In this document: one piece after another, positions 45,553 through 57,780 of the stretch
How the letters are laid out: the number at the start of each line of letters is the position of its first letter
Numbering within the stretch: position 1 is the first letter of the stretch
Assembly: GCA_001051155.2 (NCBI GenBank)
Contig: JYIP02000009.1
Coordinates: 248,001-312,000, forward strand
Source of the DNA: Chrysoporthe austroafricana
Lineage: Eukaryota > Ascomycota > Sordariomycetes > Diaporthales > Cryphonectriaceae
Reading direction: 5' to 3'
DNA length: 64,000 nucleotides
Notes under the pieces: generated by a model
Databases searched by the model: none
Seen by the model: only the letters and a program-made list of their open reading frames with translations
What the model was told of the DNA's origin: nothing
Made by a program: the position numbers and the translations under genes

Positions 45553-46208
45553 CGGTCTACTCATTGCTAACAATCAAAGGGTTTGGTACTCCGTCACATC
45601 CATTCTATTGCAGTCATTCGCGGTAATACAGGTACAATAATACCTAGCTATGTGACTGATGCTGAGCCTCAGTCCTCCAGTTTTCTGAAAAATGAAGTGT
45701 CCATGGGCACAAGTTTCGCTCAATGTTGAGCGTAGGCAAGTAAACACAGAAATTAACTATAAATCCGCCCCTCCCAGTTGTTTGACCTGTTCAAAGGACA
45801 GAAGCCAGCAATGCGAATATAGAACTCTAGGATCTCCACTGCGATTAGGCTACAATTTACGCACACCCATCCTCATATAATCTATCATGTTGCACATTCG
45901 CGATGTCTAACTCCAGCAACCCTTCGGGCTCCAGTTCCAGCACACAGGTCGGGCAGCTCTGGCACATCTACTATCTCTTCTCATGATGATGCTGTCCGCT
46001 CGGGCTCTAGCAGTACCTTCGGCTGACACGCATGATCTTGATGATAGCAGGTCACTGCAATTGCCTGTCGGGCTCTACCTCTATCAACAACGTCATTCTC
46101 GCAATACAAGTTGTGGCATCTCTTAGTAACTTCAAAGAAACTTCAAATCTAGATCACGATCATGTCCCATACATTTCTCTGTCTTCTCAAAGGATCTATT
46201 CAAAATGA
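45553..46208. other. intergenic region between convergent genes
   Basis: No gene, RNA or repeat is supported here. Confidence 0.45.
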
Positions 46209-48309
46209 TCATACAATTGTGACCCGTGCCTCTCGAACATCATCTTGTATCGCTTCACCGTCCATGATGCCGTGCACATATGAGTGTCCCACATACGTAT
46301 AACGTTCAGGAACAAGATCTCCCTGGATCTCACGTAGTATGAAAGGCATGTTTCCGCCAGAAAGAACATAAATCAAGTCCCCCACCTGGGTGCCGGCTGG
46401 GCCAATGCCTATTCGGCCACCGCATGTAATAAAGAAGGGGTTTCTCCATGTGATACCCAGACCAAAGACCCTCTGCCAAGACCTCCTAGCCTCGTCTTCA
46501 TCCCTAGGACTTGCTCTTCGGATCTTCCCATTCGCGTCCCTCCAGACGTCAGTCGTACAAGTCCGCCAGAAGGCTTGATTGTAGCTCTCCCCACCGGGAT
46601 ACTTCTCCAAGTCCAAATCTAGATCCTGTTCAAGTAGACCGCGCCAGAGCGCTGTGACCTGCAAGGAGGTCGGCCAGATGTTCGAGACCGAGGCCAGCTC
46701 TCCCGCAACAGTCTTAACGCGATCTACCCTAACGCCACTGGTCTTTAATTCCTCTTCTTTGCTGATATCGATGTCTAGGCGTCTGCCTTTCGACGCATCG
46801 AAGAGAGGATACTCGTCTCTGATATTATCTCTCTCGGCGTCCTCAATGCTACGGTCGACGCCTGCTTGCAGGTCGGGCACCCAGGACGGCAAATCGCAAT
46901 CCCGATTGTCCTCGTACAGTCTCAGCAATGGAGCAAGGGTGCCTGATGAAACGATGGCGTAACGTATGAACCTCGTGTACACATCTCTCTTTGACAAGGA
47001 ATAGTCAACGAAGTGTCTCGCAATCGGGTTAGCTAGGCCAAGCAGGGCGAAGATCTTGTCCTTCGCGTCGTGGCAGTGGCGGTGTCGAAACAGAATGATG
47101 GCGTCGTTGAGAGGGAGAGGTGTACGCCAATTTCGCATCATCGTTGTGCTGTTATGAAATCGCTTCAGAATGCTCCAGAATCTCGGTGTCGATAACATGA
47201 TCTCCCGACAGCATCCGAAAAGTTCGCCATGTCCCCCGAGACCGCCGGCATTCACGCCGAAGACTTGTTCGTCGCATTCCAACGTGCCACAGATGAGCGT
47301 CAATCGGGGTGGAAGAATAGCTTCCTGGACCGTCCAGATGCGATGCCACCAGTCAAGATTCATGAGCTTCGCTAGCCCTTCAACTTCGCTTTGTAGTATA
47401 TGAATCCACCCGGGGGGCACGTCATCTTCTCTGATGGTGAAGTGTCCATTTTCACCTAGCGTCGTCAGCTTTCTGATCAGGCTCAATGCCTGCTCGGCGT
47501 CTGACTTCGAGATCACATTGTTCGTGCCGGTCGAGATATCCTCGAACGAAGCAGCAGCTGCTGCATCAAGGTTGCTTCCTCGTTCCCGCGCCGCACGGTC
47601 TTTCGCAGCTTGTCTGGTTTCACGTGGCCTGACTGCATCTTCCTCGAAATCTCCCAGCCAGCCTAGACACTTGGCACAATTTGAGTAGATCTGCGCCATT
47701 AACGTGACCTGGTGTGATTTTTCGGCGTCGTCCTCCTGGTTGATGCAAAGCGCGTCCACCCAAAGCTTTCGCTGCTCATGACTCTTCCGTACTAGATTTC
47801 CGGAATTAGTAGCGGCAAAAATGTAATACGTCAGGGCATTTCGGATCCCGATTGGACTTACACCGCCTGAGAGCCGCCCAGAGGTTCGCCGTGACCAGTC
47901 GCTCCCCTCCATCAACCACAATACGCTTGCAGACTTCTGGGCACGAGTCACCCCATGCATAAGATAATGCCTCATATTGCGGTTTATCGTCAAGGTACGC
48001 AATCGACAGTGTGGTCTCAATGGCATCATTGTACCTGCCAGGAAGAAGATTAAGGATGCGGATTTGCTTCTTTCCGAGGTCCAGCTGCCGATACTCATGT
48101 GTCGTGCCAGCCTTTGAGAGATCGGGCCCCACCCCCGCTTTCGAATTCGTTGTATAGGTAGTCTTTGGTTTTCGTGGCGACGCTCCTGCAATTCTTTGTC
48201 TCCGTTGCCGATGTTGAGCCTTCCCAGGTACTCTTTTGTTGACACGACTGGGTCGGTGAGCCACAGCACATTGTTGTTTTCCGAAGGATGCTCTTGTCGC
48301 AGGTGCCAT
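46209..48309 (-). CDS. HET-domain protein (heterokaryon incompatibility family)
   Basis: Two minus-strand exons, 48309-47862 and 47791-46209, give 676 aa. Reading straight through the 70-bp intron breaks the domain; splicing gives AALRRL|RKSHEQRKLWVDALCINQ. All three HET blocks are present: YEALSYAWGD, then WVDALCINQEDDAEKSHQV...IY, then RIWTVQEAILPP. HET proteins trigger a cell-death response when genetically different hyphae fuse; many also exist with no known role. The first 70 residues are basic and low-complexity. The C-terminal half has the charged, Trp-rich character of HET tails without another domain. The gene sits alone in gene-poor DNA, as is usual for this family. Confidence 0.95.
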
Positions 48310-50710
48310 TCTGATTGTGTAAAGCTATGTACCTAGTTATCAAGAGCACTGTGCGTTACTGAATGATGGTCGCGTACACGTCGCTGATACCTGAGATGGC
48401 AGTTGTCGATGTTGGTTTGGATCTGCTCACAGCTGGATTCGCAGTTTTAGACGGACATTGAAACCTCTATGTTTTATCCAGTCTTTGTGGGGTGGAAGAA
48501 CTGTAAAAAAGGGCCCGCATAGCACTGCCCCAGCTAGATGAATGAGGCGCTATGGCACAGCATAGAGCTGACCACCATCTCGCCTTTCGCATGCACTAAT
48601 CCTGCATGTCGACTCCACCCCCGCTCCTGAGTGGCTTCTACTGCCAAGGGCTGACCTCACGGGCATGTCCGCTTATAAAGAAGCCCGAATCCGTGCGTGG
48701 GGATGGGGAATTGCATTTTACATCCTTCGCTATAGCTATTGCGCAAGATTTGGTAATTGTAGGGGCGAGAAGTGCAGCAACTACATATGTCAGCTCCTTA
48801 GCATGATGCCACAACCCATGCTGCCGCACACCGAGAACATATACTAAAACCTCCGTACACAAGACCTGATTCACCGAGATGGATGAAACAGACAATTAGC
48901 TTACCGACTGTGCAGCTGCAAGATATCTATGCCTAAACTTACGATGATTGAGACTAATAACCGAAACATCGCCCCTACTTAAGCAGGCTCTGCGTCAATT
49001 GCCCAATATCGCAAACATTGTGAGATGACTCCAAGCCCAAAATCACATCGTATCTACTCCTCGAACCAATGCCTGAAAGACATAGACAGTGACCTTCAGG
49101 TAAAGAACAGCCCCATGGAGTTGTAAGAAGTGAGAACTTCATAGTAATCCGCCCGGCTGGCTGTGTATGGCCTCATGCTAGTTTCGAGTAGAATGGAGCA
49201 GGAGGCTGATGTGTGCTTCGACCAGTGACTTCGACGAGCTCTGCATGTTGGTAGAATCAGGAGTGAGGCATTTGTGTACACAGTTGTAAGGGCTATCAGG
49301 TCAGTCTGAGCCAGCCATTGGCAACAAAAGGTGCATGGAATACCGCCGCCGATCCTGAGCAGCACGGTTTAACATCAGTGCCGATAGTGACCGACCTGGT
49401 AGCCACGGAAGGCATGGAATCTTGAGACATTATGTACACTTGCATAAGTGATACTCTCTTAGCCCTAGAGACTCCTCATGATGAGTATCTTGGCTGTTTG
49501 CTTCTGGAGAAGACTAATGTTTTATCAGAACTTCAATACTATGTATGTAATTAAGGGTACAAATTCTGGCAAGGTGTCGACGCAACTGACCGCCCGGTGA
49601 AGTCTCGAGTGCTTTCCATAGTATTCTATGAGTCAAAGTTTGGTTATTGCTCAACAGAGGTAGTAGTACCAACTTGCTGAGCTACTTCAACTCCTGGCTA
49701 AAGCATATGTATATAAAGCAACAAGTTTGTAAAGTCAGAGAATGAATTTGTGCAGGTATTATAAATTGTCATTCTCTAATGGTTGACATCCATCTTGGAG
49801 TGGGGCTGATTGTAGGTATATAAGTATTGAAAGTGGAGATTTAATTATAAAAGGAGATTAAGAGTGACAAGGATAAATATCTTGAGTAGGGAATGTGGGA
49901 AATTCATATTCGAGTTCGATTAACGACATGCAGCAAGCTCCAGTTGCTACAATTGTCTTCCACTATGGCTTGCATAAGTGTTACACGGACACCTAAGGGT
50001 GCCCTGAAGAAGGAAAAGATATCCAGGCATTGCGAGTTACGCGCCGTTGGGCCTGACCGGTCCCACCCAACGGCATATGGAAGGGGGCTGTGCAATAGAT
50101 GCCTGAGGCAGACGTCGGGAACCAAGGTCTATAAGTACGGCGGGAACACGCCCGTCGGACCAAGGATGGACCTGGTTCTCCAGCACTCCTTAGAACACCT
50201 TAACAGTTATCACTAAATGAAGACTCCTTCCAAGCCCAGAACTCTGCCCTTGTAACAATAAGCCTTATATCGATATCAATAGTGCAACCACAGTAGACTG
50301 TAATACAACGAATTCCTGGAAAATCCTCAAGTTTCATCAATTCAGAGAACGAAACAACGAAATTGTCCAGAGAATTTGGTGCACTATTAATCACAATGTG
50401 TCAAGTACAACGATATTACGGATATTATAAGGCATTTATTGATGGAATCGTCCAGACTCAAGTTGCGCTTTCGTATTCAGTGGTCCAATTTGTTATATTC
50501 CACTTGCATGAACTTCTAGAAGCTGATAAGAAAGAGTGGTCCTATTTAACGTCTAAGTCTTTACTAAGATGCCAGGACAGTACTTGGTAAGATTGTTGTT
50601 CACATGAAGCATGTATGGGAGATGAACGTGTTTATCGGGCTTTTCTATATTATAGGATATGAGTAGCTTGGTTTGATTGTCTAGACTTGTCCAGGGGTGC
50701 AAGCTGGCCG
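48310..50710. other. long gene-poor region with the second repeat copy
   Basis: About 2.4 kb of AT-richer sequence, especially 49500-49880 and 50260-50700. I see no gene. It holds repeat copy 2. Confidence 0.5.
50129..50256 (+). repeat. dispersed ~129-bp repeat, copy 2
   Basis: Same orientation as the copy at 24345-24473 and about nine bases in ten identical. Its GC hairpin near the left end (GGCGGG/CCCGTC around an AACACG loop) pairs over six positions with one G-T, slightly better than in copy 1. No flanking repeats or coding sequence are seen. Confidence 0.85.
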
Positions 50711-53331
50711 CTATGGTGTATTGTAATAACCCTCCCACCTAATATCTCGACTACTAGAGCCTACAAAGAGCTTATACTTCCCACGCTGGATGACCCAATT
50801 TTGAGAGACCACATCCCAAATGCTCAGATCTCTCATTGTCAACTCGAAAGTGATATCGGTCTGTTGTCCTGGAGCGAGGTGGACCTTCTCGAAACCTCGA
50901 AGCTGCTTTTCGGGCGCATTCGGGATGCTGACATAGAGCTGCACGATTTCCTCCCCGGTGACGTTTCCCGTATTCGTGATCTTGGCCGATACTGAGGTGG
51001 TAGTGTCCCAAAGAGAACCATCTGCGATGACCTTTTGTAACGGGTCGCCAGACAGCTCAGCACCGTGGATAGTAAGCCCCTCATATTTGAAGGTGGTGTA
51101 GCTCAGGCCAAATCCAAACTCGAAGCGAGGTTCGATTTTTTCAGAATCGAAATGTCGGTAATCGATGTAGACGCCCTCGGTATAGTTGCATTGCGGAAAA
51201 TGATTATCCTCCGGGTTGGGTAGACACGGTTTGTATAAACTACCGTAGTCGCTTTCATTTTTCGCCAGAGTGTACGGCAATTTGCCTGATGGGGACACCT
51301 CACCGTACAAGAGCTTTATCAGTGCATCGCCGATATCCTGACCGGGAAGGTGGGCAATAATCACTGCTGTGACGTTTGGATGTTCGATCCACTGGTCGAT
51401 GAGACGGATGCCAGCAGTATGGACGATGACGATGGTGTTGGCACACTTTGAGGCGACATTCAGAACCAACCCATCGCTAAAGTCATCATGCAAGCCATCT
51501 CGGTCCCAACCTTCGGTTGCCATCGCGTTAATAAAGACAAGGCAGGCGTCAGACATGGGGTTCACCATGGGATTCCCAGAGTGGAAGTCCCAGTTCAGGT
51601 AGGTTCGGTCTTTCTTAGCTCGCCGAGTCAAGGCATCGAATGGCTGTGAAGTACGTTAGTGTCCCTGAACAGATACAGAAGACAACTACAGAAGCTCACA
51701 GCATCGATATAAGCCGGACCATTGGAGCCACTTCGGCCTCCAGAGAAGATAACACCTTCTCGCGCCGACTGAGAGAAGTGCGCTTCGTAGCCAAGGTCCG
51801 CCTGCGCCATCTCTGGCTGCGACTCATATCCAAGTTCAAAAAGCTTATCAATATTTTTGCTCGGCGGTGTCTGAGCATCATATCCGAAGATGGAAAGCAT
51901 CATAGCTCTTCCCAAGGGCAGAGCATTGTCGACATTTTTGACAAGGACATGGCCAGCAATAGCACCTTCCAGCAAGACAGGTTCTGCTTCGGGACTCCGA
52001 GCATCTATAAGCGAGTGCGGAAGACTGAGATCTTGGATGCCAACGCCAGGCCTGGGGAAGTTAGGGCTGTCTTGCCCGAGAAGATACCATGCTGCAAGAA
52101 TTCTGCCTAAGTATCAGCACCTCTGTCTCGTGAAAACTAGAAAAAAAAGCCTGACGCACCGCGTGGCCATGTCAGTCACCCTGACCTCAGGAACTGATCC
52201 GTTCTTGACAGCTTGGACAAGACTGTTGCCCCAGAACCCTTCTGCCGGCATTACCATATCCATACCAGCCAGAGCGCTTGCTACGCCGCTATGCTGGGCA
52301 TTCCAGTCAGAGATGACGAAGCCCTCAAAACTGAGATCCGTCTTCAGGATTCCATTGAGCAATTTGCTATTCTGACAGCCGTAGGAGTTGTTCAACCGGT
52401 TATAAGAACACATTAAGCTTGCTGCCCCGGCCCTGAGACCATCCACGAACGGCCACAAGTACAGCTCATGCAAGGTTCTGTCATCAATATTCGATGAGGC
52501 AGCTTCTGTGTCGTTGTATGGTCTTCTCCAGGTTTCCTGCTCGTTTGCAATCAGGTGCTGCATGGAGTTAGAGCGCAGTTTAGCTATTGTAGGGTCCTGG
52601 AGTATTGTTTTGAAGACATGCGAGCCACTCACCTTGAGGTTGGCAATGACGCCCGCATCTTGAATGCCTTTGATGGTTTCCGCAGTCAAGACGCCGGAAA
52701 GATAGGGATCTACTGCAAAGCCCTCCCAGTTTCGTCCGCCGACTGCTGTCCTACCCAGCGGTCCGGCCACCGGACCCAGCGCAATATTTGCTGTCCGAGC
52801 CATTAGCCACTGGCCCTCCGCAGATTGCCCCGCCGTAGTCCGACCCCTTAAGACTCACCTCCCTTGATGCGAAATTCATGACCCATCTCTAGACCTCTGC
52901 GGTATGTCAGGTTCTTATCCCAGCTAGCTCCAACATGAATGCCACTCGGGTAGGAGTTTGCCAGGTCTACGCCTCGTAACCCGTTGCCTGCGTCCTGAAG
53001 ACACATCCCTGGCCACCCCAGCCGCGGTACGCTGCCTGTGTTACCATGGCAGGCATTTTCTGGGCTACTGAAGCCGCGTGTGATGTTAACCTTTTCTTCC
53101 AGCGTCATTTGCCGCACCAGCGCGCGTGCAGCGGTGTAGGCTGAGGCCCAGACGCCTCTGCCTTTGCCCTCAGCTAGATTAGAGATAAGTCAGCTGGCGA
53201 GGACCGCTACTCGTAGGGAAGCGGGACACACGAGATGGATATACGGGCGGTGACTGTCCATAGAAGTCCTTATCAGAAAGTGCGCTGGAGAGCGCCAGGG
53301 GCCACAATAGGACGTGGGTCAAGAGCTTCAT
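50711..53331 (-). CDS. secreted beta-glucosidase, glycoside hydrolase family 3
   Basis: Five minus-strand exons, 53331-53232, 53173-52859, 52790-52160, 52102-51700 and 51643-50711, give 793 aa, normal for fungal GH3 beta-glucosidases, which release glucose from cello-oligosaccharides and glucosides. A signal peptide is clear ([19 protein letters not shown]). The TIM-barrel domain shows [13 protein letters not shown], then [11 protein letters not shown]. The nucleophile motif is [12 protein letters not shown] with Asp300. The C-terminal half carries the alpha/beta sandwich and a fibronectin-III-like end ([18 protein letters not shown], then [13 protein letters not shown]). Donors include GTGTGT, GTGAGT, GTGCGT and GTGAGC; all junctions keep the frame. 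The long upstream gap gives room for regulation, but I see no proven site. Confidence 0.93.
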
Positions 53332-54151
53332 CTTTGAGCTCCAACCCGTGTCGCGAACGACTGCTAGGTGCGAGCCTTTTTGTGCAACTTTCAGCGCGTC
53401 TTCTTCACACAATCCAAGATTCGAGTGGATGTTGGTTTTGGTGACATTGTTTGAAGGATGCTGGCTGCTCAACGAACGTTTTTGAACCATCCAGCTCCCA
53501 AGTGGCCGTGATCGTGCCACGACTCATCCAGGGGCAGGGGCAGAACGTAGGCTCAGGTAAAGAATGGGATAAATAGACCCTAACCCTGTGACTCCACGCC
53601 AGCCTCGGACCACCGATAACCTGGTCAGCGTCTTGAGCAGTATTTCCTAAGCGACGACATGTAGAGATTTTATTTTTGTCTGTCGGAAGAATCAAGCAAA
53701 CAAGAAGAGGGTACATCCGAAGTCGGCGTACACGACTGATCTAAAGGCGATGCATTCTCAGGCATTCCAGGTAATTAAGTAGGCCCATAACGCTAGATGC
53801 CAATGTGCTACATCGCGGAATGCGCTATAGAGTTCTGCAGGGGCAGGTGATTTTTAATGCTCAGAATTGTTCGAATGAATCATCTCATGGTATATTAGTC
53901 AAGTGGAAAGAGGGAGAGGGGAAATCACAGGCAAAGGGATGAAGAATAGGCCATGATTATTTGCCGACAAGATTCTGAGCTCGGGATAGAAGAAGCAGTA
54001 ATTACTCAAAGAGCAATGGTAAAGACTTAGTACTATAGAACCTCCAGCGCTCTGGCGGCCTGTCTGTCAGGGGGGACGATCTTAATATACACTGCGGCCC
54101 TTCAATTCAACGACTCCAGCACAAAGGCCGTGGCCGGCTCTGGAGGTTCAA
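53332..54151. other. intergenic region
   Basis: Promoter side of the beta-glucosidase gene and 3' side of the next minus-strand gene. Nothing else is recognised. Confidence 0.5.
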
Positions 54152-55030
54152 CTACTTGAAGCCGAAGAACTTGAGTAGCCCTCCTTCCGAATGACCCTTG
54201 ACAGGTCTAGGTTGGTTCACAGTAATGTACTTCCCGATTGCTTCGTCAACATACTCTTGCGGTAATCCAACGTCTTTAGACCACTTCACCAACTCTTTTG
54301 CCACCCACCTCCCCTGTAATGGTCTTCCGAAGGCTCTAGGCTCTTCCCTTGCCGCTAGAAGCTTCTCCGGATCGACATGAACGACCGCTTTCACAGGCCG
54401 ACCTGGCGTCCTGAAGAGAATGACTTGGCCGTCCCTCTGGAATCCGTGCCCGATGCCACCATCTAGTATATGGATATAAACGTGAACCTGCTTGAGAAGC
54501 TTGAAGTTTGAGTGAAAAGGCACCGCGGCCTCCCAGTCTTCTGCAGTGGCGTATGCTAGATCTTTCAAGTCTGGTGTCTTTCTCTTCGAGAACTTGGCTC
54601 GCCGATACGTCAGCTGATCTGGGCTCACCAGTTGATACAAGAGCCCCAGCACGCCCATATTGGAGTTATCGTTCCCAGGGAGTTTTCGGATTGCCCGAGT
54701 AGACATTGGAGCAATATCAGGAAGCCCACGTTCGTTTATGGTGAATTGCCACCCTGGGAGCCATCCGAGTCCGATATACACCATGTTAACCTTGCCAGCC
54801 TCTTCCGGTTTAGGTCTGCGCCCGAACTTCACAGCTCCGTAATCGAAATAGAAGAGGTCATCTTCATGAGCGATGAACTTGGGCGCAATCTGAAGGACTT
54901 GCCCTGAAGGTCCAGACTCCTTAGAGCTATGGAGTTCAGACAGACTGATTTCTCGGCGGCGAACCTTCTCGGGCACCTTCGTCATGTACGCCTCGGGGAA
55001 GAGGGTTCCTTTCTCCCAGGGTAAAGCCAT
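54152..55030 (-). CDS. uncharacterised soluble protein
   Basis: A single exon gives 292 aa with balanced globular composition and no signal peptide or membrane segment. Ordered-looking stretches include VNMVYIGLGWLPGWQFTI, a Lys/Arg-rich middle, HVYIHILDGGIGHGFQRDGQ and a C-terminus with KYITVNQPRPVKG. The long open frame and codon character support a real gene. I recognise no family. It lies between a beta-glucosidase and a gene-poor stretch. Confidence 0.75.
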   Translation of the reverse strand: MALPWEKGTLFPEAYMTKVPEKVRRREISLSELHSSKESGPSGQVLQIAPKFIAHEDDLFYFDYGAVKFGRRPKPEEAGKVNMVYIGLGWLPGWQFTINERGLPDIAPMSTRAIRKLPGNDNSNMGVLGLLYQLVSPDQLTYRRAKFSKRKTPDLKDLAYATAEDWEAAVPFHSNFKLLKQVHVYIHILDGGIGHGFQRDGQVILFRTPGRPVKAVVHVDPEKLLAAREEPRAFGRPLQGRWVAKELVKWSKDVGLPQEYVDEAIGKYITVNQPRPVKGHSEGGLLKFFGFK

Positions 55031-57106
55031 CGCTTATGAAGATCCTGCTGTCAATCCTGGTAGCGTTAAGGGTATCGAGTTTCCCTTAGATGATGAACTC
55101 TGTCCTGATATATTTCGGGATGAGGTGGCTTAAGACTTTGTGCAAGGAGGTGACTTCCACGTAAAAGAAGTATTGACTGTAGGAGGTCTGTCAGGTCCTT
55201 TCGCCGTTGCAAATATGCCAGCTTGAAGGTTTCACCCTTCTAAACGGTACCAGGTGGAAAGGAACGAAACTTCAACGGCTTGTACTGAAGCTAGAGAACG
55301 ATCGAATATGTATGACAACCACAAAGCATCGAAGCGGGTACGTGGGCTGAGCCCAGTTCTATTTACGGGGCCATCATTTCCTCAGACCATTCGACGAAAC
55401 GGCGTTCGGAATGCATCCACACACGTCAACTTCCTATGCATGAATTGCTTCTTCTGATAGCACAACACGGCAGCGTCGTCAGACCACTAGCCATATATCT
55501 CAATGTTCTTGTGAATGCTATAAAATATCGTGCTCATTTCTTCGATCGAAATTCCGCAGTGCAGTCCAATGTAGGTCTCGAAGTCTCCGGGGCAAAGAAT
55601 TTGAGAGTTTCCAACCCATGAGGCTCCAGTCTTGCAGACAAGGAAGACGATTCACGCGACATGATGTTTCCAGGACGCGTCAGAGGGCGTATCTAGCCTG
55701 TCTTTGTACGTAAGCAGTGGGCCATCGGAACAGGCGAGATTGGTACCTGCACGCGATCGACAGCAAGACACCGGCTGAACAAGAACATACTGGGACTACT
55801 ACAGTACACGGATCTGTAGTGAGATCATTTACTCGATCTGCGCCATCCTTCTTGTGAAGGTGCTGTAGGATCTGTCGAACTAGATCCTATGATGCGAATT
55901 AAAATTAGAGCAATGTAAAGCTCGTGAGTCGTGTACTAGTAAGTAGGACGAGTGGGAACCGGGTTTGAATTCCGTATTTCCGTAGTGGAGCGCGAGCGTC
56001 ATTCTCTTCCTGCACTGCCCTCCAAAAAAAAAAAAAGAAAGAAAGAAAGAAAGAAAGAAAAAAAGTTCACTCTTGCAGGCTCGAGCTCTCGATTGAGCCT
56101 GATTATTGCACGGGGCTTAGCAGATGATACATTTCATCCTGATTGGCATACAGCTATCTTACTCCGACACTTCGAAACTACGTCTAGTTCCAGTCAGCTT
56201 TAGGGTAGACGGTATCGGCGAGTAGCCATCGTGACGATCACATCAGCGACAAGCTGATAGTGCATCCATGTGGCAGACCGTGACGGAGAAAACGCTCCAA
56301 AACCACCCTCGAGGACGCGATGCCTGTTATGCAACATGTTAACATACAAGAAGAAGACATACTTCATGCATTGAAAAAGGGGTACTTTGGGAAATCATTC
56401 CCGTATCCACAGTGCACGCGGCAGATGAAGGCTCAGCTTGTTGCTGTGACAAACTCTGCGCAAGTAGTAACCATATATCGTGCTTGTTTGCGCATTTTTG
56501 CTTCTTGCAAAACCGTGCAAACAGCGAGGATAGCGGTATTTATTGAATCCGTATGCTTCATATACTTCCGAATCCGGATGCGCTGGTTCACATAGATGGC
56601 GAGGATAATTTGCTAGGCGAGCAATTCCAAGGAACTCCATAAAGGGACAGTAGTGCCTGCTGGGAGGCAATGCGTCGAATCTCAGTTTCTCTTAACGTAC
56701 TTCGCTCCGAATACTATCAGTCTTCTTAGATCTGGTGTGGGTGGGTGAGTATTGGCTACAATTGTCTATTTTGTCAATTCGAGATGCTGAGAGAGAGCAA
56801 TTTTTTCTGGAATAGCTTCAGATCTCTCATGCACATCGACCCGGATATAATGAAGTTATATAATGAATCTGATATTTAACAGGTGACAGGTGAACCAGGG
56901 ATGGTGTCAGCATCTCGCCAGGCCTGGGGCGATAGGCTCAATTCCGTCTCTTCGCCTCCGTATCTCCACCATTATCGACCTGAAGCAGGAAACAAGAAAA
57001 GTGGGAAAAAAGGACAGCGACCTCAAGAGGAAAGAATCCGTATAATGATGCAGGGGGGCAGAGGGGTATTGTGAACGCACGAAAAAGAAAGAAAAAAAAA
57101 AAGGTG
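55031..57106. other. long gene-poor region with a GAAA microsatellite
   Basis: No coding region is supported over 2 kb. An A-run followed by (GAAA)n lies at 56023-56064. The right end holds an A-run at 57091-57102 (T-run on the minus strand), which would act as the Pol III stop for the tRNA next to it. Confidence 0.5.
56023..56064. repeat. A-run plus (GAAA)n microsatellite
   Basis: Thirteen A, then about six GAAA units, then a shorter A-run. Simple sequence only. Confidence 0.9.
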
Positions 57107-57274
57107 TCCCTCGAGCCGGATTTGAACCGGCGACTTGTGGATAGCAGCTTGAAGAAGCTGAACGTTCTTATACAATTACAGTCCATCGCTCTGCCACTGT
57201 TTTGTGGGTTAGTAATGAATTTTTTTCAAGTTGAGTTGAAAGTGGGGGTTGTACTGACACTGAGCTATCAATGG
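57107..57274 (-). tRNA. tRNA-Tyr (GUA) with an anticodon-loop intron and a D-loop insertion
   Basis: Read on the minus strand. The acceptor stem is CCATTGA with TCGAGGG (one A-G mismatch, one T-G pair), the D-arm is GCTC/GAGC, the T-arm is GCCGG-TTCAAAT-CCGGC, and the anticodon loop is CTGTAA with GTA at 57177-57179. A 33-nt intron (57143-57175) lies after base 37, the canonical site. The D-loop is interrupted at 57197-57258 by a 62-bp element. Without both inserts the molecule is 73 nt, the normal length. The anticodon stem has one A-C mismatch at its base. A T-run just downstream (57102-57091) fits Pol III termination. The gene could be functional or a decayed copy. Confidence 0.8.
57197..57258 (-). 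other. intron-like 62-bp insertion inside the tRNA-Tyr D-loop
   Basis: On the minus strand it begins GTCAGT, contains TTACTAAC 16 bases before its end, and ends AAAACAG. These are the three marks of a fungal spliceosomal intron. Exact removal gives GCTC-AGTTGGCA-GAGC, a textbook D-arm. The sequence CAGTG occurs at both borders, so a 63-bp insertion with a 5-bp target duplication is the alternative reading. Confidence 0.75.
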
Positions 57275-57780
57275 TGTATGATTCGTTGATTTGCCACCAA
57301 GTAGCAGTCTGTTATCACGTCAGCCAATGTGCGCGGAAAATTCAAGGAGAAACAGTGCTATCGATGTCCTTGTCTCCTACCCAGCCTTGGCAACAAGCTC
57401 CAAGGTCTATCATACGGGAATGCGGGATAAGGTAGTTTTTGACTTCAGGAAATCTCAAGCATGTTGGGTGATCCCGAAAGGTTTTCCCGGAGCATCGGTT
57501 TTACTCGATGTGCCGGCAACAGAACCCCTCAATAGTTGGTTCATCCCCGCTGGGTTATTCACATACGTTCCGGTGGCGGCCCCTCACCGTGATAGACGGC
57601 CAAGAGGAGCGGCTGATGTAGCGGCTGGACAACACCCATGACCAACCTTCTTAATATCGCTCTGTGCTCTTCGAGATTTCTGTGGACGACGTACCCTGAT
57701 CGGGTGTCTATACAGGCCGGCGGCGAGCGAGGCATTCCAGCAAAAGATCACTAGTCAACTCGCAAGTTGACCTGCCCCTC
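57275..57780. other. intergenic region
   Basis: Upstream of both the minus-strand tRNA and the plus-strand esterase. No gene is seen. Confidence 0.5.

Noticed and set aside
55950..56020. tRNA-like GGTTTGAATTCC
   Set aside because: Stem arms do not pair and no anticodon arm is present at the right distance.
55031..57106. Possible transposon in the gene-poor gap
   Set aside because: No terminal repeats, transposase or reverse-transcriptase frame seen, only a microsatellite.
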